64,000 nt of DNA from Borreliella spielmanii (GTDB taxonomy: Bacteria; Spirochaetota; Spirochaetia; Borreliales; Borreliaceae), in contig NZ_JACHFA010000001.1 of NCBI RefSeq assembly GCF_014201705.1, positions 248,001 through 312,000 on the forward strand, written 5' to 3'. The notes beneath the pieces were generated by a model. It saw nothing but the letters and a program-made list of their open reading frames with translations. It searched no databases and was not told the DNA's origin. The first letter of the stretch is position 1; each line of letters starts with the position of its first letter. Positions 55,198 through 64,000 of the stretch are shown here, in pieces. The translations under genes were made by a program, and so were the position numbers.

Positions 55198-55986
55198 ATG
55201 AAATCACTCTATGTTTTATTGCTTCTATTTATTAACCTAGCTTTGTTAGCCAACAATATTTCAGAAAAAGACTTAAAAATATTACTAGAGATTACTAAAC
55301 CAATAAACGAACAGTACAAAAATTTTATTGAAAAAAATCCTATTCAGTTCTTAAAAGAAATAAAGCCTTTGGTAGATGCAGAAAAAAACAACCTCTTAAC
55401 TTTAATAAATAAAAAAATAGCAATTCCTGAAAATTATAAAGTACTTGATCTGGTAAATATTAATGATTTTAAAGATCTTCAGAATCTTGGAACAAAGACT
55501 CTTCGAGTAAGACAAATCTTAATCAAAGATTTAATTCAACTAATAAAAGATGCAAAAAGAAATGGAATTGAAATTAAAATCAAATCCGCTTACAGAACAC
55601 AAGAATACCAAAAATTTTTATTTGATTACAATGTAAAAACTTACGGAAAAAAAGTCGCAGAAATGCAATCAGCAATTCCAGGACACTCTCAGCATCATAT
55701 GGGAACAGCAATAGATTTTATAAATCTAGATGATAATTTACTAAACACAAAAGAAGGAAAATGGCTTTATGAAAATTCCCTAAAATATGGATTTTCCCTT
55801 TCATACCCAAAAGGATACGAAATAGAAACAGGATATAAAGCAGAGCCTTGGCACTACTTATACATAGGACCTAAGCCATGCCTTATTCAGAAAAAATATT
55901 TTAATAATTTACAATATAAGCTTCTTGAATTTTGGAATCATAACAAAACAAATCTTATTAACCTAATTGATAAGTATACAAACTAA
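55198..55986 (+). CDS. VanY-like D-alanyl-D-alanine carboxypeptidase
   Basis: The 262 residues begin with a signal peptide (MKSLYVLLLLFINLALLA). The M15B zinc peptidase domain has KSAYRTQEYQ, SQHHMGTAIDF (ligands His166 and Asp173, with His167 adjacent) and EPWHY (His219), the complete VanY/LAS set. It would cleave D-Ala from peptidoglycan stems in the periplasm, alongside serine-type DacA. No Shine-Dalgarno precedes ATG 55198, consistent with a near-leaderless mRNA. The stop shares CTAA with convergent recG. Confidence 0.92.
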   Translation: MKSLYVLLLLFINLALLANNISEKDLKILLEITKPINEQYKNFIEKNPIQFLKEIKPLVDAEKNNLLTLINKKIAIPENYKVLDLVNINDFKDLQNLGTKTLRVRQILIKDLIQLIKDAKRNGIEIKIKSAYRTQEYQKFLFDYNVKTYGKKVAEMQSAIPGHSQHHMGTAIDFINLDDNLLNTKEGKWLYENSLKYGFSLSYPKGYEIETGYKAEPWHYLYIGPKPCLIQKKYFNNLQYKLLEFWNHNKTNLINLIDKYTN

Positions 55987-58043
55987 ATACTCCTTCCAGC
56001 ATTTAAATAAGAACAAAAAAGATTATCTAGCAGATCAATATCAAGATTATCATAAGCAGAATTATCATCAAAAAACAAGTCGAGTTCTTCTCTAATCAAG
56101 ACTATAATATCTCTATCATCAACAAAATTAGCTATTTTTAATTTTAAATATCCTGCTTGCTCAAGCCCAAATAAATTGCCAGGCCCCCTTAACCTTAAAT
56201 CTTCCTCTGCTATTTTAAATCCATCTAAGTTTTCTTTTATAGTTTTCAATCGAAATTTTCCAGCACTTGTTAAAGGCTCTTTATAAAGTAAAAAGAAAAA
56301 GGACTGTAAATTACTTCTACCAACACGACCTCTAATTTGATGCAACGTAGAAAGTCCAAAACGCTCAGCATGCTCTACCACCATACAGGTTGCATTTGGA
56401 CAATCAATTCCGACCTCAATAACACTAGTAGCCACCAAAATATCTACTTTTTTAGAATAAAAATTCTTCATAATTTCTTCTTTTAAATCAGCCGGCAACT
56501 TAGAATGAAGCATATCGACAACATATTCGCTAAACACTTCTTTTAATTTTAAACACATATTATTAACGTCTTTTAATTCAAATTTTTCTGAAGATGAAAT
56601 TAATGGATAAACAAAATATACCTGATGACCCTTTAAGAGCTCTTTTCTTAAAAACTCATAAACTTTATCTTCATTGCCATGCTTTGCTAAATAAGTAGTA
56701 ATAGGCAAACGCCCCTTAGGCAAGGTTTTAATAAAAGAAACTTCAAGATCACCAAAAAGTGTTAAAGCAAAACTTCTAGGAATAGGAGTTGCAGACATTA
56801 AAAGCATGTCTACTCCTTCTCCTTTGTTTTTAAGCTCTTCTCTTTGAAAAACTCCAAATTTATGTTGCTCATCAATAATAACATATGCTAATCTCTTAAA
56901 TTCTGTGCTTTCGTAAAAAATAGCATGTGTTCCAACTATCAAACCAGAAGTTCCACTTCTAATACTTTCCAACGCTTGTTCTTTATCCCTCTTTTTTAAA
57001 CTACCGGTCAAAAGAGTCACTGAAATGTTTAAAGGGGACAATATATTGGATAAATTATCATAATGTTGACGAGCCAAAAGATCAGTAGGTGCCATAAATG
57101 CTACCTGATATCCAGCTTCAATTAAAGGAAGTCCTGAAAGCAAGGCAACAAGGGTCTTTCCACTTCCAACATCACCTTGAAGCAATCTATTCATTGGTTT
57201 AGAAGAGTTAAGATCTGAGAATATCTCATCAATAGAAATTTTTTGACCTTCTGTAAGTTCAAAAGGCAAACTTGAAACAACTCTTTCAAGCAAATCTCTT
57301 GATAAATGTTTTTTTTCTCGGAAAAGAACCTTAGAAGATCTATATCTTGAAAAAAACTGCAACAAGAAAATTTCCCTGTAAATTAAAGTTTTTTTTGCCT
57401 TTTCAAGCATTTCTAATGAACTTGGAAAGTGAATCTCTTTTAAAGCCTCACTTAGCGATAACAAAGAATACTTTTCTATCAAAAATTTAGGAATGTCTGT
57501 TTGACCAAACTTAAAAAAATATTCAAGAGCTTCTCTTACATATAATGAAATCTTCTTTGATGTTAATCCTTCTGTCAAAGAATAAACCGGAAGAATTTTT
57601 TTAAACCTTTCGGGATTATCACTAAAAACTTCACTATCAAAATTAGAACAACTCCATAAACCGCTATAATCGTTATAAGTAAATTTAGAATAAATATAAA
57701 ATTTTTTATCTATTTTAAAAACATTCTCTAAAAAAGCCCTATTGAAAAGTAAAATTTCAAAAGGCTCATCATTTACACTTCTAGCCGTTAACTTTAAATT
57801 CTTTTTAGAACTATCCCCAAATTTTTTATGCCCAACAACAGTGAACACCGTCATCATATCACAACTTTTCATCTTAGAAAAATCTGGAAAAGTTTGTATA
57901 TTTTGACGATCCTCATATTTTACAGGAAAAAACTCAATAAGATCTTTAACATTTAAAATTTGCAGATTTTTTAACCTTTCAACCCCCTTCTCACCAAAAC
58001 CACCTATACCTTTAAGCTCATATTCAAACTCATGTAAAAACAT
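55983..58043 (-). CDS. recG: ATP-dependent DNA helicase RecG
   Basis: RecG reverses stalled forks and processes Holliday and R-loop structures. The 686 residues are full length. An N-terminal wedge OB domain (about 60-150) precedes the SF2 motor with [49 protein letters not shown] and IRGRVGRSNLQSF, then the RLRGPGNLFGLEQAGY tail motif. ATG 58043 follows AGGAG by 6 bases. It is the last gene of the dnaE-yggT-recG run, 9 bases after yggT. Confidence 0.97.
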   Translation of the reverse strand: MFLHEFEYELKGIGGFGEKGVERLKNLQILNVKDLIEFFPVKYEDRQNIQTFPDFSKMKSCDMMTVFTVVGHKKFGDSSKKNLKLTARSVNDEPFEILLFNRAFLENVFKIDKKFYIYSKFTYNDYSGLWSCSNFDSEVFSDNPERFKKILPVYSLTEGLTSKKISLYVREALEYFFKFGQTDIPKFLIEKYSLLSLSEALKEIHFPSSLEMLEKAKKTLIYREIFLLQFFSRYRSSKVLFREKKHLSRDLLERVVSSLPFELTEGQKISIDEIFSDLNSSKPMNRLLQGDVGSGKTLVALLSGLPLIEAGYQVAFMAPTDLLARQHYDNLSNILSPLNISVTLLTGSLKKRDKEQALESIRSGTSGLIVGTHAIFYESTEFKRLAYVIIDEQHKFGVFQREELKNKGEGVDMLLMSATPIPRSFALTLFGDLEVSFIKTLPKGRLPITTYLAKHGNEDKVYEFLRKELLKGHQVYFVYPLISSSEKFELKDVNNMCLKLKEVFSEYVVDMLHSKLPADLKEEIMKNFYSKKVDILVATSVIEVGIDCPNATCMVVEHAERFGLSTLHQIRGRVGRSNLQSFFFLLYKEPLTSAGKFRLKTIKENLDGFKIAEEDLRLRGPGNLFGLEQAGYLKLKIANFVDDRDIIVLIREELDLFFDDNSAYDNLDIDLLDNLFCSYLNAGRSI

Positions 58044-58052
58044 TTTAATCTC

Positions 58053-58634
58053 CTAAAAAGGCAAATATGTTCCTAAGACTCTAATAGCAAATACAACTTG
58101 CTCAATAATAATTATAAATGCTATCATTAAAGCACTCCCAACAATCAAACGTGAGGTATAAGACATATGTTTGTCAGTAATTACACCACTTATCCTAGTA
58201 GATAAAGGAAGTAAAAATGAATCAACTGTTTTAAAAAAGTCTGAACCTTGGAACAAATTTAAAAGCAATAACAATAATCTCAATAATAAAAAGAAAACTA
58301 TAGCAATAAAAATACTTCTAAATATCCCCCAAACTTCAACAATAAATAAAATAATAAATGTAGAAAGTTTATAATTTCCGTAAGCCAACATTCTTTCAAA
58401 AATAGTTAGAGTTATTAAAGCTGCAATTGGAGAAAAATCAAACATGCCAAATGTAAAAAAAGGAACTCTTCTAAAAAAAGATAAAAATGGTTCTGTAACA
58501 GTATGTATAAATTTAAAAAACACATTAGTATTCATTCCTGAAGACACAAGCCAACTAAGAATGATCCTAATTAAAATTAGAATCCTATAAATCTGTAAAA
58601 ATACCATTAAAGTTTCTATTAAAACAATTAACAC
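58053..58634 (-). CDS. YggT family membrane protein
   Basis: The 193 residues have about six hydrophobic helices and look like two YGGT repeats, the first with ILILIRIILSWLV and FIHTVTEPFLSFFRRVPF, the second with DSFLLPLSTRISGVI. Family members are implicated in osmotic tolerance or in envelope and division contexts, but the biochemical role is unknown. The start is GTG at 58634: AGGAGGTGCT lies directly before it and overlaps the dnaE stop region, leaving an 8-base gap and suggesting tight coupling to dnaE. Confidence 0.85.
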   Translation of the reverse strand: MLIVLIETLMVFLQIYRILILIRIILSWLVSSGMNTNVFFKFIHTVTEPFLSFFRRVPFFTFGMFDFSPIAALITLTIFERMLAYGNYKLSTFIILFIVEVWGIFRSIFIAIVFFLLLRLLLLLLNLFQGSDFFKTVDSFLLPLSTRISGVITDKHMSYTSRLIVGSALMIAFIIIIEQVVFAIRVLGTYLPF

Positions 58635-58642
58635 AGCACCTC

Positions 58643-61600
58643 CTAATCAACCCAAACATCTTCAACTATTGCACACCTTCTCAATTTATCAAGCTTATCT
58701 TCATCTGGCCCAAAGTTTAAAATTGAATTCATTTTTAATTTTAAATCTTTGCCATTTTCCCTTAAATAAAAATAAACATTTGAAAATCCAGAATTGTCCT
58801 CAAAATCACTTATACTTTCCTTTAAAGAATTAAGCAATTGTAAATCATTTAATTTATTATTTAAAAATTTAATATGAATATTATTTACTTTATCTTCTGA
58901 GAGTCTCTCAATATTTACAACTTTTTCAACTACAATCGAAAATTTGTCTCTATTAAACGTAAGCCTACCTATAACCCCAACAACATTACCTTCAATTAAA
59001 AAATTCTTATATCTTTCATAGCTTTCTGTAAAAACTACAATATCTATTGAGCCTTTAAAATCTTCAATAACGCCAAAAGCCATTTTTGAATTATTCCTTT
59101 TGGTTTGAATAATTTTTACTGAATTTAAAATACCAGAAAATTGAACAGTGCTATCTTTCTTAGCAGCAAGATCTTTTAAAACATTTAAACTGGAAAAATT
59201 ATTAATTGCCTTTTTATAAGGATCAAGAGGATGGCCTGATACATAAAATCCTAAAAGCTCTTTTTCAAATCCTAAAAGCTCAGAATAAGAATATTCTTCA
59301 AAAACTTGATAATTAAAACTTTGCTGAATTGACTCTTGACTTCCAAGAACATCAAACAAACTATTTTGACCAAGCTTTTTATTATTTTTATCTTCTGAAA
59401 CAACTTCAATCAAGCGATCAAGATTTTCAAATAACGTTTTTCTATTCTTATCCAAACTATCAAAAAGTCCTGATTTTATTGCAGATTCTAAAAATTTTTT
59501 ATTAATTACTTTATCATCTACACGTCTGACAAAATCCTCAAAAGAACTATATTTACCGTTTTTCTCTCTCTCATCAATTATTAAGTCAACAACAATTCCT
59601 CCAAGATTTTTAATCCCATTAAGCCCATAAGAAATTCCAGAGTCAGTTACACGAAATTCTCTAAATGATCGATTTATATCGGGTTTGAGCACATTTATAC
59701 CTATAGCTTTTGACTCTTCAATGTAATAAGAAAGCTTATCGTTATTATTAATTTCATTTGTCAAATTGGCAGCCATAAAATACTCAGGGTAATTAGCCTT
59801 AAGATAAGCGGTTTGATACGCTATTAAAGAATACGCTGCCGCATGCGATTTATTAAATCCATACCCAGAAAAAGGCTTTAAAAGTTCAAAAATTTCACTA
59901 GCAATTTCTTTGTCATACCCTTTCTCAACAGCGCCTCTTAAAAAGTCAACCTTCATTTCATTCATCTCGTCTTCTTTCTTTTTACCCATAGCACGTCTTA
60001 AAATATCGGCCTTGCCAAGAGAAAAACCTCCAATTATTTTTGCAACTTCCATTACTTGTTCTTGATAAACAATAACTCCATAAGTTGGCCTTAAAACTTC
60101 CTTTAAATCTGGATGGGGATATTTAATTCTCTTAACACCTTTTTTAGCAGCAATAAATTGAGGAATAAATTGCATAGGGCCTGGCCTATAAAGAGCATTT
60201 AAGGCTATCAAATCTTCAATATTATCGGGTTTTGTATCTTTTAGAATTTGCTGCATCCCTTCAGATTCAAACTGAAAAACGGATGCACTTTTCCCTTCTC
60301 CTAGCATCTTAAAAGTCTTAACATCATTATCTGGAATATTTTTTATTCTAAAATCTGGATTTACACTTCTAATAAGATTTTCTGCATTTTTTATTAAAGT
60401 TAATGTTTTCAAGCCGAGAAAATCCATTTTAACAAGTCCACATTCTTCAAGTAAATCCATTGTATATTGAGTAGAAACAGAGCCTTGCTTATAATCCTTA
60501 TATAAAGGCACATAATCGGTCAAAGGGGTTTTAGAAATTACAATTCCTGCAGCATGAGTTGAAGCATGTCTATTCATTCCCTCAAGAACCAATGCAGCAT
60601 CCATTAATTCTTTATAAATAGGCTTGCTAGTAAAATACTCTTTCAAAGAATTGTCATTTAAAACTTCTTTTAAAGAAACTTTAGGACCTTCGGGAATAAA
60701 CTTAGTAAGTTCATTCGACTCAGCAAATGGAATGTCTAAAACTCTAGCTACGTCTTTAACTACAGCCTTAGGCTTTAGAGTCCCAAAAGTAATTATTTGA
60801 GCGACCTTATCTTCTCCATATCTATTAGTAACATATTTTATAATCTCATCTCTGCCTTCAAAGCAAAAATCAATATCAAAATCGGGCATAGAAATACGCT
60901 CAGGATTTAAAAATCTCTCAAAAAGTAAATTATATTTTAAAGGATCAATATCGGTAATCCTAAGAGCATAAGCTACAATTGAACCTGCACCAGAACCACG
61001 CCCAGCGCCAACAGGAATATCATGATCATGAGCAAATTTAATAAAATCCCAAACAATTAAAAAATAGCCTTCAAAACCCATCCTAATTATCACACCTAAT
61101 TCATAAAAAGCTCTATCTTTTATTTTGCTTGTCAAAGTTTTATATCTAAATTTCAACCCCTCAAGAGTAAGATATTCTAAATATTCACCAAGGGTATCAA
61201 ATTCAATAGGAATTTGATAATCAGGCAAAATAGGACCTGGAAAGGTTATTTTAAATTCATCACACTTTTCTGCAATCCTTACAGTATTTTCTAAAGCTTC
61301 AGGCAAATCATTAAAAAGTTCACACATTTCCTCTTGGGATTTAATATAAAATTCATTGGTTTCCATTTTCAATCTATTCTCATCGCTTTTCTTAGCACCA
61401 GTTCCAATACAGACAATGATGTCTTGAGCAACTGCATCTTCTCTATTAACATAATGAGAATCATTAGCTACTGTTAAAGGAACTCCAAGCTCTCTAGAAT
61501 ACTCAACCAACCTTTCATTCACAATGTCTTGATCTTTAATGCCATGCCTTTGAAGCTCAAGATAAAAATCATCGCCAAAAACTTTTTTAAACCAAAGAAT

Positions 61601-62086
61601 TTCATTCTTAGCATCTTCAAATCTATTGGCCAAAATAAGCCTTGGAATAAGTCCCCCAATGCAAGCTGAAGTACAAATTAAACCTTCTGAATATTTTTCA
61701 AGATCCTCTTTATCTATCCTTGGACGATAATAAAACCCTTCAAGATAAGAAATACTTGTTAACTTTAATAAGTTTTTATAACCTAGCTCATTCTTGGCAA
61801 GCAAAATTAAATGGTAAGACATTTTTCCAAGATCATCATGTTTTTTTAAAAACTTAGAAGTTTTTGCCATATAAGCTTCAATGCCAATTATTGGCTTAAT
61901 GCCTGCTTTTTTAGCTTCTTTATAAAATTTAATAGCTCCAAAAAGATTCCCATGATCCGTTAATGCAATATGAGACATATTGCATTTTTTTGCTTTTGAT
62001 ACAATATCTGATATTTTTGCAGCCCCATCTAAAAGAGAATAATCAGAATGAACATGTAGATGAATAAACTTAGACCTAAAACTCAT
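58643..62086 (-). CDS. dnaE: DNA polymerase III alpha subunit
   Basis: The replicative polymerase catalytic subunit, 1147 residues from my start. Order: PHP domain (FIHLHVHSDYSLLDGAAKI), palm with GRGSGAGSIVAYAL and the catalytic MPDFDIDFCFEGR, fingers (RPGPMQFIPQFI, YQEQVMEVAKIIGG), helix-hairpin-helix and a C-terminal OB region near 980-1070. The frame extends 14 codons upstream to a TTG at 62128, but homologues begin just before the PHP motif, matching MSFRSKFIHLHVH at 62086, so I chose that; the upstream start cannot be excluded. It leads the dnaE-yggT-recG operon. Confidence 0.96.
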   Translation of the reverse strand: MSFRSKFIHLHVHSDYSLLDGAAKISDIVSKAKKCNMSHIALTDHGNLFGAIKFYKEAKKAGIKPIIGIEAYMAKTSKFLKKHDDLGKMSYHLILLAKNELGYKNLLKLTSISYLEGFYYRPRIDKEDLEKYSEGLICTSACIGGLIPRLILANRFEDAKNEILWFKKVFGDDFYLELQRHGIKDQDIVNERLVEYSRELGVPLTVANDSHYVNREDAVAQDIIVCIGTGAKKSDENRLKMETNEFYIKSQEEMCELFNDLPEALENTVRIAEKCDEFKITFPGPILPDYQIPIEFDTLGEYLEYLTLEGLKFRYKTLTSKIKDRAFYELGVIIRMGFEGYFLIVWDFIKFAHDHDIPVGAGRGSGAGSIVAYALRITDIDPLKYNLLFERFLNPERISMPDFDIDFCFEGRDEIIKYVTNRYGEDKVAQIITFGTLKPKAVVKDVARVLDIPFAESNELTKFIPEGPKVSLKEVLNDNSLKEYFTSKPIYKELMDAALVLEGMNRHASTHAAGIVISKTPLTDYVPLYKDYKQGSVSTQYTMDLLEECGLVKMDFLGLKTLTLIKNAENLIRSVNPDFRIKNIPDNDVKTFKMLGEGKSASVFQFESEGMQQILKDTKPDNIEDLIALNALYRPGPMQFIPQFIAAKKGVKRIKYPHPDLKEVLRPTYGVIVYQEQVMEVAKIIGGFSLGKADILRRAMGKKKEDEMNEMKVDFLRGAVEKGYDKEIASEIFELLKPFSGYGFNKSHAAAYSLIAYQTAYLKANYPEYFMAANLTNEINNNDKLSYYIEESKAIGINVLKPDINRSFREFRVTDSGISYGLNGIKNLGGIVVDLIIDEREKNGKYSSFEDFVRRVDDKVINKKFLESAIKSGLFDSLDKNRKTLFENLDRLIEVVSEDKNNKKLGQNSLFDVLGSQESIQQSFNYQVFEEYSYSELLGFEKELLGFYVSGHPLDPYKKAINNFSSLNVLKDLAAKKDSTVQFSGILNSVKIIQTKRNNSKMAFGVIEDFKGSIDIVVFTESYERYKNFLIEGNVVGVIGRLTFNRDKFSIVVEKVVNIERLSEDKVNNIHIKFLNNKLNDLQLLNSLKESISDFEDNSGFSNVYFYLRENGKDLKLKMNSILNFGPDEDKLDKLRRCAIVEDVWVD

Positions 62087-62207
62087 ACCTAAAATTATTT
62101 TATCAAAATAAAACTTGATTTTTAACAAACCTTAGTCAAATAAATAAAAATTTAAAAGCCATAATAATTTTAAATCTAAATTATCACAACAACTTTTATC
62201 AAAATGA

Positions 62208-63380
62208 TTAAGAAAAAATACTAATTCCTTGATTATCCAATTCAATCACCACTTTCTTAATGTGCTCAAGTTTTCTGACAATTTCTTCGGACAAACTCTC
62301 TGATTGAGCCAAAAAATCTTTAGCTTGTCTTAAGCCGCTGTCACCGCGATTTTCTACCCTAAATATAATCAAAATTTCAGCTGCAAACTTATTAATATTT
62401 AAATAAGGAATATATACTTCTTCCCACAATTGCTTAACAGTATCATTCTTAGGAGACAATCCTTTATAAAACAATCCAAACCCATGCTTGGAAGCATCCG
62501 TTTGAATGAATATTGACTTTTGTCCCTCAACAATTAATCTTAAACTATTAATCCAAGAAAATTGTTCTGAGATAATAAATTCTAACTCTTTTAAAAATTC
62601 ATCATTAGAAAGCATAAAAGTATCAGAACCAATCAAAGAATCACAATTCTTTGAATAATAAGTCATATTAGCATCTATGCTATCAAGATTTTCAACTAAA
62701 GAAGAAAATTCCTCTTGACTTTTTGTAAAGCGCTTAAATATGCTATCAAGATAATTAAGCTGTTCAAGAATCTCAGCAAAGAACTTATCAATATCAATCT
62801 GCAAATCCATAAGGTTATGAGAAATTAAATCTTTAGAAACCTCCTCAATTTCCTTTACAGAAATCATATTCATAACACCTTTTGCCTGATCAGAAAGTCG
62901 CTTAATCTCATCTGCAACAACAGAAAATCCTTTACCATACTCTTTAGCCCTTGCAGCCTCAAGCTTTGCATTAAGAGAAATCATATTGGTAGCGCCTAAA
63001 AAACTACTTATTGTTTCTAAGCTTCCCTGAATTCCAACAATAACAGAAGATATTTGGCTTAGCTTTTCCTTACTATTTTTACTAATATCACTAAAAATAA
63101 CGCTTATCTGATCACGAGCATTATTTGTAATCTTAATAAGAATAGAAAATATATTGTCAAAATCATCTATTCCAGAAAACAAAATTCTTTGTAATGACTC
63201 AAATCCTACCTTTAAAGCGGCAATGGAAGCTTTGGTATGATAAAATCCCTTTAACATTTCCTTAACAGGAACTTTATATTCATACGTACTCAAATCCTTT
63301 TTGTCATCGCTGACAGCATTTAAAAGGCTTGAATCAAAAACTTTTTTTTTCTTTTTTTTAAAAATCGAAAATTTTTTCAT
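62208..63380 (-). CDS. mcp1: Soluble chemoreceptor Mcp1
   Basis: A 390-residue methyl-accepting chemotaxis protein without membrane segments. A basic N-terminus (KKFSIFKKKKKK) is followed by a coiled-coil and the signalling tip LGATNMISLNAKLEAARAK then EYGKGFSVVADEIKRL (about 128-168). The C-terminal part (about 270-385) resembles a CZB zinc-binding domain (FSWINSLR, DASKHGFGLFYKGL, YIPYLNINKFAAEIL), but the usual zinc His and Cys positions appear replaced. It would sense an intracellular signal. The Shine-Dalgarno before ATG 63380 is poor. Confidence 0.88.
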   Translation of the reverse strand: MKKFSIFKKKKKKVFDSSLLNAVSDDKKDLSTYEYKVPVKEMLKGFYHTKASIAALKVGFESLQRILFSGIDDFDNIFSILIKITNNARDQISVIFSDISKNSKEKLSQISSVIVGIQGSLETISSFLGATNMISLNAKLEAARAKEYGKGFSVVADEIKRLSDQAKGVMNMISVKEIEEVSKDLISHNLMDLQIDIDKFFAEILEQLNYLDSIFKRFTKSQEEFSSLVENLDSIDANMTYYSKNCDSLIGSDTFMLSNDEFLKELEFIISEQFSWINSLRLIVEGQKSIFIQTDASKHGFGLFYKGLSPKNDTVKQLWEEVYIPYLNINKFAAEILIIFRVENRGDSGLRQAKDFLAQSESLSEEIVRKLEHIKKVVIELDNQGISIFS

Positions 63381-63433
63381 AAAGGGATTCTACCATAAAA
63401 AAATTTTTTTGAATAGATGCTTAAGCATTTAAT

Positions 63434-63500
63434 TTGACACATTATTCCAACTTTAATATCAAATCAAATACATTGACAAATAAAAAAATATTTCTATATT
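63434..63500 (+). promoter_or_regulatory. Tandem plus-strand promoter-like elements without a downstream plus gene
   Basis: Two perfect TTGACA boxes lie in the 236-base gap between mcp1 and the hypothetical gene. TTGACA 63434 with TATCAA 63457 has a spacer of 17; TTGACA 63473 with TATATT 63495 has a spacer of 16. Both point rightward, antisense to the hypothetical gene. The rest of the gap contains only AT-rich sequence and a TGCTTAAGCA palindrome. Confidence 0.35.
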
Positions 63501-63616
63501 TAAATAGTAAAATTGATACTTTGATATAAACTTAGGCTTTCACCTTAAACCATAAAACCATTTAAAGATACAAATCATTCTCCTTATTCAATTAAATTTA
63601 CAACTAATATTAAATT

Positions 63617-64000
63617 TTATTTACTTCTTTTTATCCAAGAGTAACGCCCGCTAGCTTCATTATACTCAAAAAGAGCATCTCTGTAAGAAAAAAAACACAA
63701 GAAAATATTTATAAATTCTTCTAATTTAGCCTTAACTTTTGGCAAGTTAAAATCGTTGTCAAAATTAAAAATATCATCTGATTCTGCTGTAAATAATTTA
63801 TCATCTTGCTTAAGAATAACTTTTTTGGGTTGCCAAAAAAGAACATTGGTTTTTTTGTCTTGAAGAAAGAATCTATTAAATTCATAATCAAGATCAACTT
63901 GATCCGTTTTTGCTTCAACAATCCCAATAATAACACATCTTTCATGATCAATTCTTTTAATCAAAACAGCATCCGTAAGCACAACTCTCTCACCAACTTC
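63617..64000 (-). CDS. Hypothetical protein, 5' end beyond window
   Basis: The minus-strand frame is open from the stop at 63617 to the right window edge; a GTG at 63982 could be a start, but the codons before it (Glu-Val-Gly-Glu-Arg-Val) read as ordinary coding sequence, so the true start is probably outside. The visible part contains GERVVLTDAVLIKRID and a mix of beta-like segments, ending in RYSWIKRSK. No membrane segment or familiar domain is seen. It lies 236 bases upstream of mcp1 on the same strand. By gene order it corresponds to B31 BB0577, uncharacterised. Confidence 0.65.
   Translation of the reverse strand, partial: EVGERVVLTDAVLIKRIDHERCVIIGIVEAKTDQVDLDYEFNRFFLQDKKTNVLFWQPKKVILKQDDKLFTAESDDIFNFDNDFNLPKVKAKLEEFINIFLCFFSYRDALFEYNEASGRYSWIKRSK

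Noticed and set aside
63721..63951. Second minus-strand frame inside the right-edge hypothetical gene
   Set aside because: It overlaps the longer frame that runs off the window and has no ribosome binding site; I judge it an alternate-frame shadow.

Overview
This window is a piece of the linear chromosome of a Lyme-group Borrelia (Borreliella, B. burgdorferi sensu lato). The evidence is the very AT-rich, Lys/Asn/Ile-rich coding, an outer membrane porin P66 of 618 residues, the Bgp (Pfs-2) surface nucleosidase, the c-di-AMP phosphodiesterase DhhP, three chemoreceptor genes with cheD, and a gene order that, from memory, runs from about BB0624 down to BB0577 of strain B31. I could not run an alignment, so that assignment rests on recognising the proteins and their order. 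The window is dense core genome. I see no insertion sequence, prophage, CRISPR array, plasmid-type paralogous family or rRNA, and no gene-free stretch longer than 300 bases.

Layout: 1-9.9 kb holds a truncated exported protein, mfd-ackA, a DJ-1 family protein, a CAT-anticodon tRNA, an exported GH3 glycosidase, dhhP, cdd and a hypothetical gene. 10-12.4 kb holds a CDF transporter with an N-terminal acetyltransferase-like domain, initiator tRNA plus rpsD, and a 50-residue basic protein gene. 12.4-18.5 kb is the tig-clpP-clpX-lon proteostasis operon behind a His-Arg-Leu-Gly tRNA cluster. 18.7-23.9 kb holds pepD, a UvrD-type helicase, cheD and a D,D-carboxypeptidase. 24-27.6 kb holds lactate permease and p66. 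27.7-32.7 kb is the operon cysS, an exported transglutaminase-like protein, glyA and a membrane J-protein. 32.8-40.7 kb holds murB, two divergent membrane chemoreceptor genes, a small membrane protein and argS. 40.7-47.5 kb holds an acyl-CoA synthetase, a CPBP membrane protease, a ComEC-type channel, ksgA, pta and bgp. 47.6-55 kb holds metG, a FemABX transferase, murD and two MATE exporters. 55-64 kb holds a VanY-like carboxypeptidase, recG, a YggT protein, dnaE, a soluble chemoreceptor and a hypothetical gene cut by the window edge.

Functional themes: AckA and Pta interconvert acetate, acetyl-phosphate and acetyl-CoA, and LctP probably handles lactate, which fits a fermentative organism with little biosynthesis. 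MurB, MurD, the FemABX protein, DacA, VanY and the exported GH3 enzyme cover peptidoglycan precursor synthesis, bridge formation and trimming. Mfd, RecG, UvrD/Rep and DnaE form a replication and repair set. Mcp1, Mcp2, Mcp3 and CheD belong to chemotaxis.

Minus-strand genes are visibly G/T-rich in the coding sense (Val, Phe, Gly, Asp), while plus-strand genes are A/C-rich (Lys, Asn, Ile, Thr). This is the strong replication-strand asymmetry known for this genus. It implies that the minus strand is leading here and that the origin lies to the right of the window. Several genes begin at GTG or TTG, and I moved several start sites inward to match Shine-Dalgarno sequences. I do not see a wholly new system. 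The most unusual items are the acetyltransferase-like/CDF fusion with an altered metal site, the unlisted 50-residue basic protein gene, two apparently degenerate domains (transglutaminase-like and CZB-like), and shared tetranucleotide stop codons between convergent genes.
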